43,613 nucleotides of DNA from Olavius sp. associated proteobacterium Delta 1 (GTDB lineage Bacteria > Desulfobacterota > Desulfobacteria > Desulfobacterales > JAFDCJ01). Below are positions 25,351 through 33,760 of the stretch, in pieces. Each line of letters begins with the position of its first letter. Within the stretch, counting starts at the first letter, position 1. A model generated the notes under the pieces. The model was not told the origin of the DNA and ran no database searches. It saw only the letters and a program-made list of their open reading frames with translations. Position numbers and translations under genes: made by a program. The DNA lies in assembly GCA_902749685.1 (NCBI GenBank), contig CACVKW010001168.1, positions 1 to 43,613 on the forward strand, in the 5' to 3' direction.

Positions 25351-26556
25351 TTAATAATCTTCTCTCTCAATAATCGTCGCCACCCCCTGTCCGCCGCCAA
25401 CACAGGCATTGGAGCAGCCATACCGTCCACCTTTTGATTCCAGAATTCGGGCCAGGGTACCGGTCAGGCGAATACCGGTTGCTCCCAGTGGGTGACCGAT
25501 GGCTGTGCCGCCGCCCATCACATTGACGGTCTCCGGGTCAAGCCCCAGTTCCGCAATGCAATTGAGCGCAACAATAGCAAAGGCCTCGTTGATCTCCCAG
25601 AAGTCGATATCCGAAGCCTTAAGCCCCGCTCTGTCAAGGGCCTTCTGGCTGGCCGGAACCGGACCGTGTCCCATGATGGTGGGATCCACACCGGCAAACC
25701 CGATGGATCGAATGGTTGCAAGAGGTTTGATCCCTTTCTTTTTGGCCGTGTCTTTGGACATCAACACCATGGAAGTTGCACCGGCGTTTAACGGTGATGA
25801 GATGCCGGCGGTGATCACGCCGTCCTTTTTGAAGGCCGGTCTCAAAGAAGCGATGCCATCCAGGGTGGTGTCCGCCCTGACGGCCTGGTCCTTGTCCACC
25901 ACCATCTTCGATCCATCAGCCTGCTCGGCTTCGATGGGCATTATCTCACCATCGAAAAAACCTTCTTCCTGTGCCCGGGCTGCACGCTGGTGAGAGCGCA
26001 CGCCCCAATTGTCCATATCCTCTTTGGTATAGTCGGTCTGTGCAAAAAGTTTCTCAGCCGTGAGCCCCATGTTCATGCTGGTCATCATGTCCCAGTGCTG
26101 GTATTTTGGGTCCATGAAAAGGGTCATATTCGGAACGATTGCGCCCCTGTCAATCAACGGCGCGCCCATGGGCACCCGGGTCATGTGCTCCATGCCGCCG
26201 ACAAGCACGACATCGGCAAATTCCTGGGCAATTTCCATGAATCCGATGTGAATTCCGGCCATGGCGGAACCGCATTGCTGATCGACGAATTTGGCAGCAA
26301 TGGTCTCCGGCAGATTGGCTAAAAATAACGGGTTGCGCCCGCCATAGGCCCATTGTTCGCTGACACCGGTGGCGCAGCCCACCAGAAAATCATCGATTTC
26401 TTCGGGTTCAATGCCGCTTTTTTTGATGACTTCCGGCAGAATTTTGGCCAGCAGTTCATCGGCTCTCATCTTGCAAAACCAATCCCGTGCCGGGTCATTG
26501 GGTCTGGAGCGCGATTGGGCTGTTCTTAAATATCCAGCGATGACTACGTCTCTCAT
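25351..26556 (-). CDS. fadA: Acetyl-CoA acyltransferase (thiolase, FadA type)
   Basis: The 401-aa thiolase performs the last step of beta-oxidation, cleaving 3-ketoacyl-CoA with CoA. The nucleophilic cysteine is C95 (QQCGSAMAG). NEAFA, the catalytic histidine in GGTAIGHPLGATG, and the second cysteine in NACVGGGQG are all present. The ribosome-binding site is GGAGGTG. It follows the FadB-type gene by 55 bp, forming the usual fadBA pair. Confidence 0.93.
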   Translation of the reverse strand: MRDVVIAGYLRTAQSRSRPNDPARDWFCKMRADELLAKILPEVIKKSGIEPEEIDDFLVGCATGVSEQWAYGGRNPLFLANLPETIAAKFVDQQCGSAMAGIHIGFMEIAQEFADVVLVGGMEHMTRVPMGAPLIDRGAIVPNMTLFMDPKYQHWDMMTSMNMGLTAEKLFAQTDYTKEDMDNWGVRSHQRAARAQEEGFFDGEIMPIEAEQADGSKMVVDKDQAVRADTTLDGIASLRPAFKKDGVITAGISSPLNAGATSMVLMSKDTAKKKGIKPLATIRSIGFAGVDPTIMGHGPVPASQKALDRAGLKASDIDFWEINEAFAIVALNCIAELGLDPETVNVMGGGTAIGHPLGATGIRLTGTLARILESKGGRYGCSNACVGGGQGVATIIEREDY

Positions 26557-26576
26557 GATGACACCTCCATTGGCTT

Positions 26577-26616
26577 AGTTGATTAGTTTATTTGTTGAAT
26601 GGTTGATTAAGTTAAT
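26577..26616. repeat. Octad microrepeat filling the fadB-fadA gap
   Basis: Five 8-bp units: AGTTGATT, AGTTTATT, TGTTGAAT, GGTTGATT, AAGTTAAT. On the minus strand these read as the CTAATCAA family of 11745-11792. The array overlaps the stop codon of the FadB-type gene and occupies most of the 55-bp intergenic gap. Confidence 0.7.
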
Positions 26617-28744
26617 ATTCTTGATAAAATTTCTGATCTTTTTCCGCCATTTCTTTGATTAATTCCGCCGGCTTAAAACGAAGGCCATACTGTTTCTCCA
26701 GAGCCAACAGCTTGCCATATACGTTTTTAAGGCCCCATTTGTCGGCATAGCGCAGGATGCCGCCGCGATAGGGGGGAAAACCGGTACCGTATATCATGGC
26801 CAGATCCATATCCTGCGGACGGTCACAGATGCCCTCTTCTATCATGAGGGCTGCCTCATTGATACCGAGGGCCAGCAGGGTGTCGGTAATGTCCTCTTTG
26901 GACATTTCTTTGGGTGCTACCCCGTTGTCTTGGTGGTATTTTTGAACCACTTCCGTCACTTTGGGATTGGGAACCGGTTGATCGCCGCTGTAATCAAAAT
27001 ACCCGGCCCCGGTTTTGCGGCCGTAACAACCGGTTTGATAGATCAATTCAGTCAGCGGGTGCACCTTGTAACGATCACCCAATCTTTTTTCAAACGTCTT
27101 GTTCACATGATAGCCGATATCGATACCGGTCAGATCCGCCAGAGTTGCCGGTCCCATGGGCATGCCAAAATCCAGCATGGTCATTTCAATGGCCGCGCCA
27201 TCCACCCCATCCGCCGACAGGTATACGGCTCCGCCTAGAAGGCCGCCAAGCTGTCTTGACACATAAAAGCCGGGGCCGTCATTGACGACGATGGGTATTT
27301 TCTTGATGGCCCGGGCAAAGCCAACGCTGGACGCCAGGGTCTGATCGGATGTCTTCTCGGCACAGATAATTTCGAGCAGCATCATGCGATGGGCCGGATT
27401 GAAAAAGTGCAGCCCAATCATGCGGCCGGGGTCTCCCAGGATTGAAGCCATCTCGGTGATCGGCAGGGCCGAGGTGTTGGTGGCAAATATGACATCAGGC
27501 CTGCAAATACCTTCGAGTTTTTTCCAGATATCCTGCTTGACATCCATGTTTTCCAGCACGGCTTCAATAATCAAATCAACATCCTTTAAATCCTCCAGAG
27601 AAGCGGTCGCTGTCAGTTGTTGTTCCAGCATGTTTTCAAGATCGGCCGGTTTTATTTTCCTTTTTTTAATCGGGTAATCAAAGGTTTTGCGCACCGAACC
27701 GACGCCCTTTTCCAATGCCTCATCATTGATATCCCAGAGAACCGTCTCAAATCCGCCTTTAAGCAGCAAACTGACGATACCGGATCCCATGACACCCCCG
27801 CCCAGCATGGCCACTTTTTTAACCTTGGCCGGCTCGATACCTTTTATGCGCGGCAACCTGCCGGCGGAACGAGTGTTCAGGAAAATGCCGATCAGATTTT
27901 TAGCCACATCCGACACCGCACAATCGGCGAATAATTCTGCTTCTCTTTTGAGATCGGCGTCGATATCATAGCTAAGCCCCTTGTCAATCGCTTCAACCGC
28001 TTTGAAGGGAGCAATATAGCCTTTGGCCTGGGCCGCCATCATGGCTTTGGTGAAGTCCATCATGGCTTTTTTTTCGGCTGCGCTGGGAATCCAGTAATGG
28101 CGGTTGCGGGTGGCACGGGCTTTAACATTCAACTCACCTGTGACAAACCGACCGGCAGCTTTAACCGCTGCATCAACAACCTCTTCCGGATCCGTCACCT
28201 CATCAACCAATCCCCGCTGATGGCCGACTTCAGCTTTGATGGGCTTGCCGATGGTAATCATCTCCAGGGCATAGCGCAGGCCGATCAGACGCGGCAATCT
28301 CTGGGTACCACCGGCTCCGGGAATCAGACCAATCTGTACCTCAGGCTGCCCCAAATTGATACCCTTTGCTGCAACCCGATAATGGCAGCACATCGCAATT
28401 TCCAGCCCGCCTCCCAGACAATTGCCGTTGATAGCCGCCACAACAGCCTTGGGTCCGGTTTCGATGTGGTTCATAAACTTCATGCCTTCCATCATCCCTG
28501 ATACCAGCTCTTCTTTGTTTTCGATATGCTGAATTTCGGTGATATCCGCGCCGGCGATAAAATTTTTGCCGGTTCCGGTTAAAACTATGGCTTGGACAGC
28601 AGCATCCCCATAGGCCTCGCCGAAGGCCTCCGCCAGATCCGATCGAAACTGTGTCGACAGCTGATTAACCGGTGGATTGTTCATCGTGAACACGGCCACA
28701 TTGTCCCTCAGATCCAGCTGAATTGTTTTAAAATCTGTCTTCAT
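26612..28744 (-). CDS. fadB: Bifunctional enoyl-CoA hydratase / 3-hydroxyacyl-CoA dehydrogenase (FadB/FadJ type)
   Basis: A 710-aa fusion. Residues 1-190 form a crotonase domain with E115 and E135 as catalytic acids. Residues about 310-600 form an NAD-dependent dehydrogenase with the dinucleotide loop GGGVMGSG (315-322) and catalytic H446 (LHFFNPAH). A second C-terminal dehydrogenase helical domain follows (NEAALMIEEGI, then PPYRGGI near the end). It carries out hydration and oxidation of the beta-oxidation spiral. The ribosome-binding site is GGGAGA. It lies between the acyl-CoA ligase and the thiolase genes in one unit. Confidence 0.93.
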   Translation of the reverse strand: MKTDFKTIQLDLRDNVAVFTMNNPPVNQLSTQFRSDLAEAFGEAYGDAAVQAIVLTGTGKNFIAGADITEIQHIENKEELVSGMMEGMKFMNHIETGPKAVVAAINGNCLGGGLEIAMCCHYRVAAKGINLGQPEVQIGLIPGAGGTQRLPRLIGLRYALEMITIGKPIKAEVGHQRGLVDEVTDPEEVVDAAVKAAGRFVTGELNVKARATRNRHYWIPSAAEKKAMMDFTKAMMAAQAKGYIAPFKAVEAIDKGLSYDIDADLKREAELFADCAVSDVAKNLIGIFLNTRSAGRLPRIKGIEPAKVKKVAMLGGGVMGSGIVSLLLKGGFETVLWDINDEALEKGVGSVRKTFDYPIKKRKIKPADLENMLEQQLTATASLEDLKDVDLIIEAVLENMDVKQDIWKKLEGICRPDVIFATNTSALPITEMASILGDPGRMIGLHFFNPAHRMMLLEIICAEKTSDQTLASSVGFARAIKKIPIVVNDGPGFYVSRQLGGLLGGAVYLSADGVDGAAIEMTMLDFGMPMGPATLADLTGIDIGYHVNKTFEKRLGDRYKVHPLTELIYQTGCYGRKTGAGYFDYSGDQPVPNPKVTEVVQKYHQDNGVAPKEMSKEDITDTLLALGINEAALMIEEGICDRPQDMDLAMIYGTGFPPYRGGILRYADKWGLKNVYGKLLALEKQYGLRFKPAELIKEMAEKDQKFYQEY

Positions 28745-28793
28745 TTTTATCTCCCCCTCTCCGAATTAGCTATTGGTTATTTAAATCGTATGT

Positions 28794-30455
28794 TCATTTC
28801 TGCTTCTTCGCCTCTTCATCCCGCAACACCTTCCTGAGAATCTTACCTACCGCAGATTTTGGAAGCTCATCGCGAAACTCGACGATTTTGGGCGCTTTGT
28901 ATGCGGCCAGTTTCTCTCTGCAAAAACCGATAACATCTTCTTCTGTCAAAGTTTCACCTGCTTTGGGAACCACGAAGGCTTTTACGGTCTCGCCCCGGTA
29001 TTCATCGGCAATTCCTACTGAGACGGCATCGGCAATTTTCGGATGCTGATAGAGCACTTCGTCAATTTCCCGCGGATAAACATTATAGCCGCCCGCAATA
29101 ATCATGTCTTTTTTACGATCGACGATGGCAAAATAATCATCCTCATCCTGTACGACGATGTCACCGGTGTACAGCCAGCCGCCCTTCATCTGCCCGGCGG
29201 TTTCCGCCGGGTTGTTCCAGTATTCTTTCATCGTCAGTGGGCTACGAATGATTAATTCTCCCGGTTGACCTTGGGGGACATCTTCCTCACCGGCTGCTAG
29301 ATCGACGACCCTGACATCAGTATCCGGAAAGGGGATACCAATGCTGCCGGCTTTTTTCATCCCAAAAAGCGGATTCGCAATTCCAAGGGAGGTGGTTTCG
29401 CTCATGCCCCAGCCTTCGCCGTAGTTGATGCCCATATCCTGGGTCTGATCGATAAGCTCCAGGGGCATTGGTCCACCGCCGCTATTAAATAAACCCAACT
29501 TTTTGCCCAGTTCCAATTCCTCGGCCTTGGGGTGGTTGATGATGGCATTGATCATGGTCGGGACGGCCGGGAAAAAGGTAATTTTCTCGAAGTTGGCCAG
29601 CTGTCCCATAAATTCATCGAGCTCAAAACGCGGCACCAGAATTTGAGTGGCACAGTTAAACATGCCCCAGTTTAAAACAACGATCGTTCCATAGATATGG
29701 AAAAAAGGCAAGACCGCCATAACACTGCGTTTCTCGGGAGGCGTCAAATCGGTAAAGGCGGAACCCCACAGGGAGCACTGCATCGTGGCCGCTACCAGAT
29801 TCCCGTGAGTGAGAACAGCACCCTTGGGTAAGCCGGTGGTGCCGCCGGTGAACTGGATCAGGGCCGGGTCGTCCTGCAATATGTTAATCCGGGACAACCG
29901 GGTGCCGGATGCATTGACCAGCACCTGGGAAAAATGATGCCAGCCTTCTTCCAGTTCCAATTCCTCGGGCGTGCTCTGTCCGAATCCTTCGATGAAATCC
30001 GTAACCCGGGTGACGACAACCCGGGCGATCTCCACTTCCTGGCAAAGCGGTCGGATATTCGGCAACACCATATCGAAGGTGAAAAGCGTGGACACCCCGG
30101 TATCGGAGGTAAGGGCTTTCAATTCATCAACCGTATACATGGGATTCAGGTTGACAACGACAGCGCCCAGATTCAAAGCGGCATAATAGGCAATGATATA
30201 CTGGGGACAATTCGGCAGGTGAACCCCGATGCGATCACCCTGTTTAACGCCCATCTCCCCCAGGGCATTGGCCATTCGCAGAACCTGCTGTTTAAGATCC
30301 CAGAAGGTTATTTCGGTGCCGTAAAAATTAGTTGCCGGTTTGTTCGGAAAATTACCGGCAGGAATGTCTAAAAAATAATGAGCGGCAATTCGCGGATAAC
30401 GGATGGTTAAAGGAACATTGTAATCATAATGACGCTGCCAGGGTCTGCTTTCCAT
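28794..30455 (-). CDS. fadD: Long-chain fatty-acid-CoA ligase (FadD type)
   Basis: A 553-aa adenylate-forming ligase with phosphate loop FTGGTTGLPK (202-211), a YGEGWGMSE A5 motif, the hinge region VDRKKDMI and catalytic lysine in VGKILRK (about K538). The ribosome-binding site is GGAGGTG. Position between the acyl-CoA dehydrogenase and FadB-type genes makes it the dedicated activating enzyme of this beta-oxidation operon. Chain-length preference cannot be read from the sequence. Confidence 0.92.
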   Translation of the reverse strand: MESRPWQRHYDYNVPLTIRYPRIAAHYFLDIPAGNFPNKPATNFYGTEITFWDLKQQVLRMANALGEMGVKQGDRIGVHLPNCPQYIIAYYAALNLGAVVVNLNPMYTVDELKALTSDTGVSTLFTFDMVLPNIRPLCQEVEIARVVVTRVTDFIEGFGQSTPEELELEEGWHHFSQVLVNASGTRLSRINILQDDPALIQFTGGTTGLPKGAVLTHGNLVAATMQCSLWGSAFTDLTPPEKRSVMAVLPFFHIYGTIVVLNWGMFNCATQILVPRFELDEFMGQLANFEKITFFPAVPTMINAIINHPKAEELELGKKLGLFNSGGGPMPLELIDQTQDMGINYGEGWGMSETTSLGIANPLFGMKKAGSIGIPFPDTDVRVVDLAAGEEDVPQGQPGELIIRSPLTMKEYWNNPAETAGQMKGGWLYTGDIVVQDEDDYFAIVDRKKDMIIAGGYNVYPREIDEVLYQHPKIADAVSVGIADEYRGETVKAFVVPKAGETLTEEDVIGFCREKLAAYKAPKIVEFRDELPKSAVGKILRKVLRDEEAKKQK

Positions 30456-30587
30456 AGTTCACCTCCGGTAACTAAAAGTTGAGCGTTTTACTTGAAAATC
30501 GGACTGTGGCCTTAAATGGGCATCGCTTGAGGTTTGAAGCGAAATCGGATTTGATCTTGTTTTAAAAAACGTATTCAACCAATTTTG

Positions 30588-30615
30588 CCACTTCCGCATT
30601 CCGACTTCTGATTTC
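30588..30615. repeat. Heptad microrepeat, family CGCATTC
   Basis: CCACTTC, CGCATTC, CGACTTC, TGATTTC in phase. A second array of the same family follows at 30656. Confidence 0.65.
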
Positions 30616-30655
30616 ATTCCCCTCAGCCCGAATTGCTCATTCCTATGTTTTCTTT

Positions 30656-30690
30656 CCGACTTCCGCATTCCGCATTCCAAATTCAGCCTT
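30656..30690. repeat. Heptad microrepeat at the 3' end of the acyl-CoA dehydrogenase
   Basis: CCGACTT, CCGCATT twice, CCAAATT, CAGCCTT in phase. The last unit contains part of the acyl-CoA dehydrogenase stop codon (30689-30691). Related words (CATTCCG, AAATCCG) occur at 39211-39231. Confidence 0.7.
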
Positions 30691-32506
30691 AAATCCCACC
30701 AAACCCTTCATCGGCAATTTCTATGGCCGCGGCACAACCGCCTTTGATAGCCTCCATCTTGCCGGATGTCAACGGAAGCTCCGTTTTGATGAAAAACTCC
30801 GCGGTTTTGATTTGGCCTTCGTAAAAAGCGACATCTTTTCTTTTGGGTTTGCCGGCAAGCTTTTCACTGGCCACGGCCGCCCGCCACAACAGCATCCATG
30901 CCATAATGGTATCCCCCATGGCATATAAGAACGGCAGGGCATGGGCAAAGGCCACTTTAAAATTTTCCGACATGGCCATTTTTCCGATGTGCATTGCAAT
31001 TTCGCCAAGGCGGTTGGCGGTGTTCTCAACGGTTTCGGCAAGATCTTTTAAGTTCTCGAATTCTTTAGCCCGGGCAGCTGTTTTCTGAATTTCTACCAGA
31101 AAGTTCATGAAAACCATTCCCTTTTTCATACCGATTTTGCGTGCCAAAAGATCCATGGCCTGTATTCCGCTGGTGCCTTCATAAATCGAAGTAATCTTAC
31201 AGTCCCGTGCATATTGCTCAACCAGGTAATCTCTTGTGTATCCGGCCCCGCCGAAGACCTGGATGGCTTGAACGCAGACTTCGTGCCCTTTAACCGCCAT
31301 ATAATCTTTAACGATGGGGGTCAGCATCGAGAATAAATCTTCGAAGCGTTCCTGCTCTTCTTTTGAATCGGTAATGAGCGCCTGGGATCCGCTGCGGGTC
31401 ATGAAATAGAAAAAGCTGCGCATACCGTCCACATAGGATTTCATCCACAATAGATTGCGGCGAACATCCGGATGCCGGATGATGGCCACCGAAGGCGCAC
31501 CATGATCGGCAAAATTCTCAAGATCTCTGCCCTGGATCCGTTCCCGGGCGTAATTGACTGCCAGCAGATAGGCGGCGGAAGCATATGACATGCCCTGCAG
31601 GCCGGTACTCATGCGGGCGTGATTAATCATGTTGAACATGATCTTCATGCCCTGGCGTTCTTCTCCCAGCAGATAACCGATGCAATTTCCCTTGCTGCCC
31701 AGCGTCATGCTGCAGGTCGCACTGGCATGGATGCCGTGCTTTTCTTCAACCCCCGAGCAGACAATGTCATTGCGATCGCCCAGGCTGCCGTCTTCATTGA
31801 CAAAAAATTTGGGGACTAGAAAAAGAGAAATGCCCTTGGTGCCGGGAGGGTCACCTTCGATGCGTGCCAGAACCGGATTGATAATATTCTCAGCCAGATC
31901 ATGTTCTCCGTTGGTGATAAAGATTTTACTGCCGGTCAGCGAGTAGGTCCCATCGTCATTTTTGACAGCCGTCGTGGTCAGGGCTCCGACATCAGATCCG
32001 GCTTCGGATTCGGTCAGCAGCATGGTGCCGCCCCATTGCGCTGCGGTGAGTTTTTTTACATATTTATCTTTCTGTTCCGGTGTGCCGAACAGATTAATAA
32101 TGTGCGCGGTGCCGTTGCCCATGGTGGCATAGCAGTACAAGGCCCAGTTGGATCCCAGAAAGTACTCGGCGGCGGCGGCCCCGATAAAGGCCGGTGCGCC
32201 CTGTCCGCCCATATCCTCGGGTACTCCCAGATTGTTCCATTCACCCTCTAAAATGAGTTTATACACCCGATGAAAACTTTCAGGCACTTTGACCGTACCG
32301 TTTTCAAGCTTTACTCCCTGCTCATCTCCTTCCGCCATAAGCGGCAACAGTTCTTTAATTGCCAGGGCCCGGGCTTCGGTCAGAATCATATCACAGGTTT
32401 TTCGATTGAATTCCTGGTATTTTTCATTTTTTAGGATCTCTTCACACTGCATCTGTTCCCAGATTACAAAATCCTGGTCGCGTCTGTCTGCTACTTGTTG
32501 TGCCAT
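30689..32506 (-). CDS. Acyl-CoA dehydrogenase, large (about 600-aa) type
   Basis: The 605-aa flavoprotein introduces the 2,3-double bond into acyl-CoA. It carries the FAD/substrate segment MLLTESEAGSDVG (162-174), a GIHASATCSMTLG core, IQVFGGAGYTRDYLVEQYARD and the catalytic base E443 in SIYEGTSGIQAMDLLARK. The length and the extra C-terminal helical domain (about 470-600) place it in the long ACAD group that includes DmdC-like and FadE5-like enzymes. Electrons would pass to an electron-transfer flavoprotein, not encoded here. First gene of the beta-oxidation operon; AAGGAG ribosome-binding site; divergent from the MerR-type regulator. Confidence 0.92.
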   Translation of the reverse strand: MAQQVADRRDQDFVIWEQMQCEEILKNEKYQEFNRKTCDMILTEARALAIKELLPLMAEGDEQGVKLENGTVKVPESFHRVYKLILEGEWNNLGVPEDMGGQGAPAFIGAAAAEYFLGSNWALYCYATMGNGTAHIINLFGTPEQKDKYVKKLTAAQWGGTMLLTESEAGSDVGALTTTAVKNDDGTYSLTGSKIFITNGEHDLAENIINPVLARIEGDPPGTKGISLFLVPKFFVNEDGSLGDRNDIVCSGVEEKHGIHASATCSMTLGSKGNCIGYLLGEERQGMKIMFNMINHARMSTGLQGMSYASAAYLLAVNYARERIQGRDLENFADHGAPSVAIIRHPDVRRNLLWMKSYVDGMRSFFYFMTRSGSQALITDSKEEQERFEDLFSMLTPIVKDYMAVKGHEVCVQAIQVFGGAGYTRDYLVEQYARDCKITSIYEGTSGIQAMDLLARKIGMKKGMVFMNFLVEIQKTAARAKEFENLKDLAETVENTANRLGEIAMHIGKMAMSENFKVAFAHALPFLYAMGDTIMAWMLLWRAAVASEKLAGKPKRKDVAFYEGQIKTAEFFIKTELPLTSGKMEAIKGGCAAAIEIADEGFGGI

Positions 32507-32522
32507 GGTATAAAACTCCTTG

Positions 32523-32578
32523 GGTTGCGAATTTTGAGTTGCGAGTTACAAGTTACGGGTTTCGGGCAGCGAGTGTCG
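32523..32578. repeat. Heptad microrepeat, family AGTTACG
   Basis: Eight in-phase heptads (GGTTGCG, AATTTTG, AGTTGCG, AGTTACA, AGTTACG, GGTTTCG, GGCAGCG, AGTGTCG). Same family as the 34-unit array at 38765-39002. Confidence 0.75.
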
Positions 32579-32597
32579 CCGTCAAATCAGATAATAG

Positions 32598-32708
32598 CCT
32601 AATTAATCCGCCCTGGTCAACATCATGATATATTCATCAGGTTTTAAGGTACAAACATATTTTCGCCACACCTGTTTTCGCTGTTTTTCAGGGCGGCGTA
32701 ATTAAAGG
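32598..32708. mobile_element. Candidate miniature inverted-repeat element
   Basis: The ends are CCTAATTAATCCGCCCTG (32598-32615) and, inverted, CAGGGCGGCGTAATTAAAGG (32689-32708), enclosing about 73 bp of noncoding DNA. A 27-bp relative of the right end occurs at 42954-42980. No transposase and no clear target-site duplication are visible, so a miniature element is only one reading; paired regulator sites are the other. Confidence 0.35.
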
Positions 32709-32860
32709 TCCGCCCATAACTTGTCAACTTGGGAAGAAAATATTTAATAAATTCTGCAAAACGTGCAATGCAATACATGAATATCGTGCAATAAACTACA
32801 CATAAGAACCATTAATAATATTATGTAAATTTTGTCAATATAATTTTTATAATTTTTCAC

Positions 32861-32889
32861 TTGACATCTTTTACCATTCTGAATTATTG
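32861..32889 (+). promoter_or_regulatory. Candidate promoter of the MerR-type gene
   Basis: TTGACA at 32861-32866, 17 bp, then TTATTG (or TATTGA one base on), about 70 bp before the ATG. The -35 is consensus, the -10 is weak. Confidence 0.4.
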
Positions 32890-32957
32890 ATGATAGTCAA
32901 GTCTTTACCTGAGATTTTTACGCTTTTCTCATCCCTTCACCGCAAACTGAGGAATCC

Positions 32958-33689
32958 ATGAAGATTAGCGAATTGGTCAAGCGAACCGGAGTTCCCAAAG
33001 AGACCATTCATTTTTATATCCGAGAGGGATTGCTGCGAAAACCCCGCAAATCCGGCGTCAATTCAGCAGAATATAACGAACGTTATGTTGACCAGATTCA
33101 GATGATCAAGGATCTGCGAGATAATTTTTACCTTCCGATTCCTGAAATTAAAAAAGTTGTAAAGGAATTTAAAAAACAATCCCCCTCCGACCAGGCTGTT
33201 TCGCAATTTTACAGCCGATTCTTTCGACCGGCAGACCGCCTGCTTGCCAGGGAGGTAATCGGCAGAGACGCTTTCCTGCATGCCACCGGACTGGGTCGGA
33301 AGTGGCTGAACAAAGCCGAGGAATGGGAACTCATCACGCCGGAACATCACAACGGAGATGTGGTTTTTTCTCCGGATGATCTGGCAATCGGCAAGCTAAT
33401 GGTCGATATGGATCAACTTGGTTTCGGTCCCAAAGACGGATTTGACCCGGAGGATCTTCGACAGATAGCTGAATTTCTTAAAAAATATGTGGCCACCGCT
33501 TCGCGGAAATACTACGAGAACAATCTGGAGAAATTAACCTCAAAAGAATACGCTGTAAGAGCCCCCCAGTATCACGAAGTCATCAGTTTGTTTTTTTACC
33601 ATCTTTATCGCAAACTTATCCGGCAAGCCACCAATCGCTTAATCGAGCAACGGAAGCCCAAAGACACAGAAAGAAAGGAGGTGAGATAA
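32958..33689 (+). CDS. MerR-family transcriptional regulator
   Basis: A 243-aa protein. Residues 1-70 form a MerR winged-helix DNA-binding domain (KISELVKRTGVPKETIHFYIREGLL, then NSAEYNERYVDQIQMIKDLRD). Residues about 70-235 are an unrecognised helical effector domain without the cysteine motifs of metal-sensing MerR proteins, so an organic or acyl-CoA ligand is more likely (inference). The ribosome-binding site is TGAGGA. It is divergent from the beta-oxidation operon and 71 bp upstream of livK of importer 2, making both candidate targets. Confidence 0.88.
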   Translation: MKISELVKRTGVPKETIHFYIREGLLRKPRKSGVNSAEYNERYVDQIQMIKDLRDNFYLPIPEIKKVVKEFKKQSPSDQAVSQFYSRFFRPADRLLAREVIGRDAFLHATGLGRKWLNKAEEWELITPEHHNGDVVFSPDDLAIGKLMVDMDQLGFGPKDGFDPEDLRQIAEFLKKYVATASRKYYENNLEKLTSKEYAVRAPQYHEVISLFFYHLYRKLIRQATNRLIEQRKPKDTERKEVR

Positions 33690-33760
33690 ATTACTCGGAA
33701 ATTGGTTTAAAATCATTCATATGTAGAGTTCACCAATGACCACATCCAAGGAGGCTAATC

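Larger units (their letters stand above)
32507..32957. promoter_or_regulatory. Divergent control region of the beta-oxidation operon and MerR-type gene
   Basis: A 451-bp region holding: an 8-unit heptad array next to the dehydrogenase start (32523-32578); a pair of inverted 18-20-bp segments (32598-32615 and 32689-32708); a direct repeat CGTGCAAT at 32762-32769 and 32785-32792; and a very AT-rich stretch with TTGACA at 32861-32866. The shared location suggests that the MerR-type protein controls both directions (inference). Confidence 0.55.
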
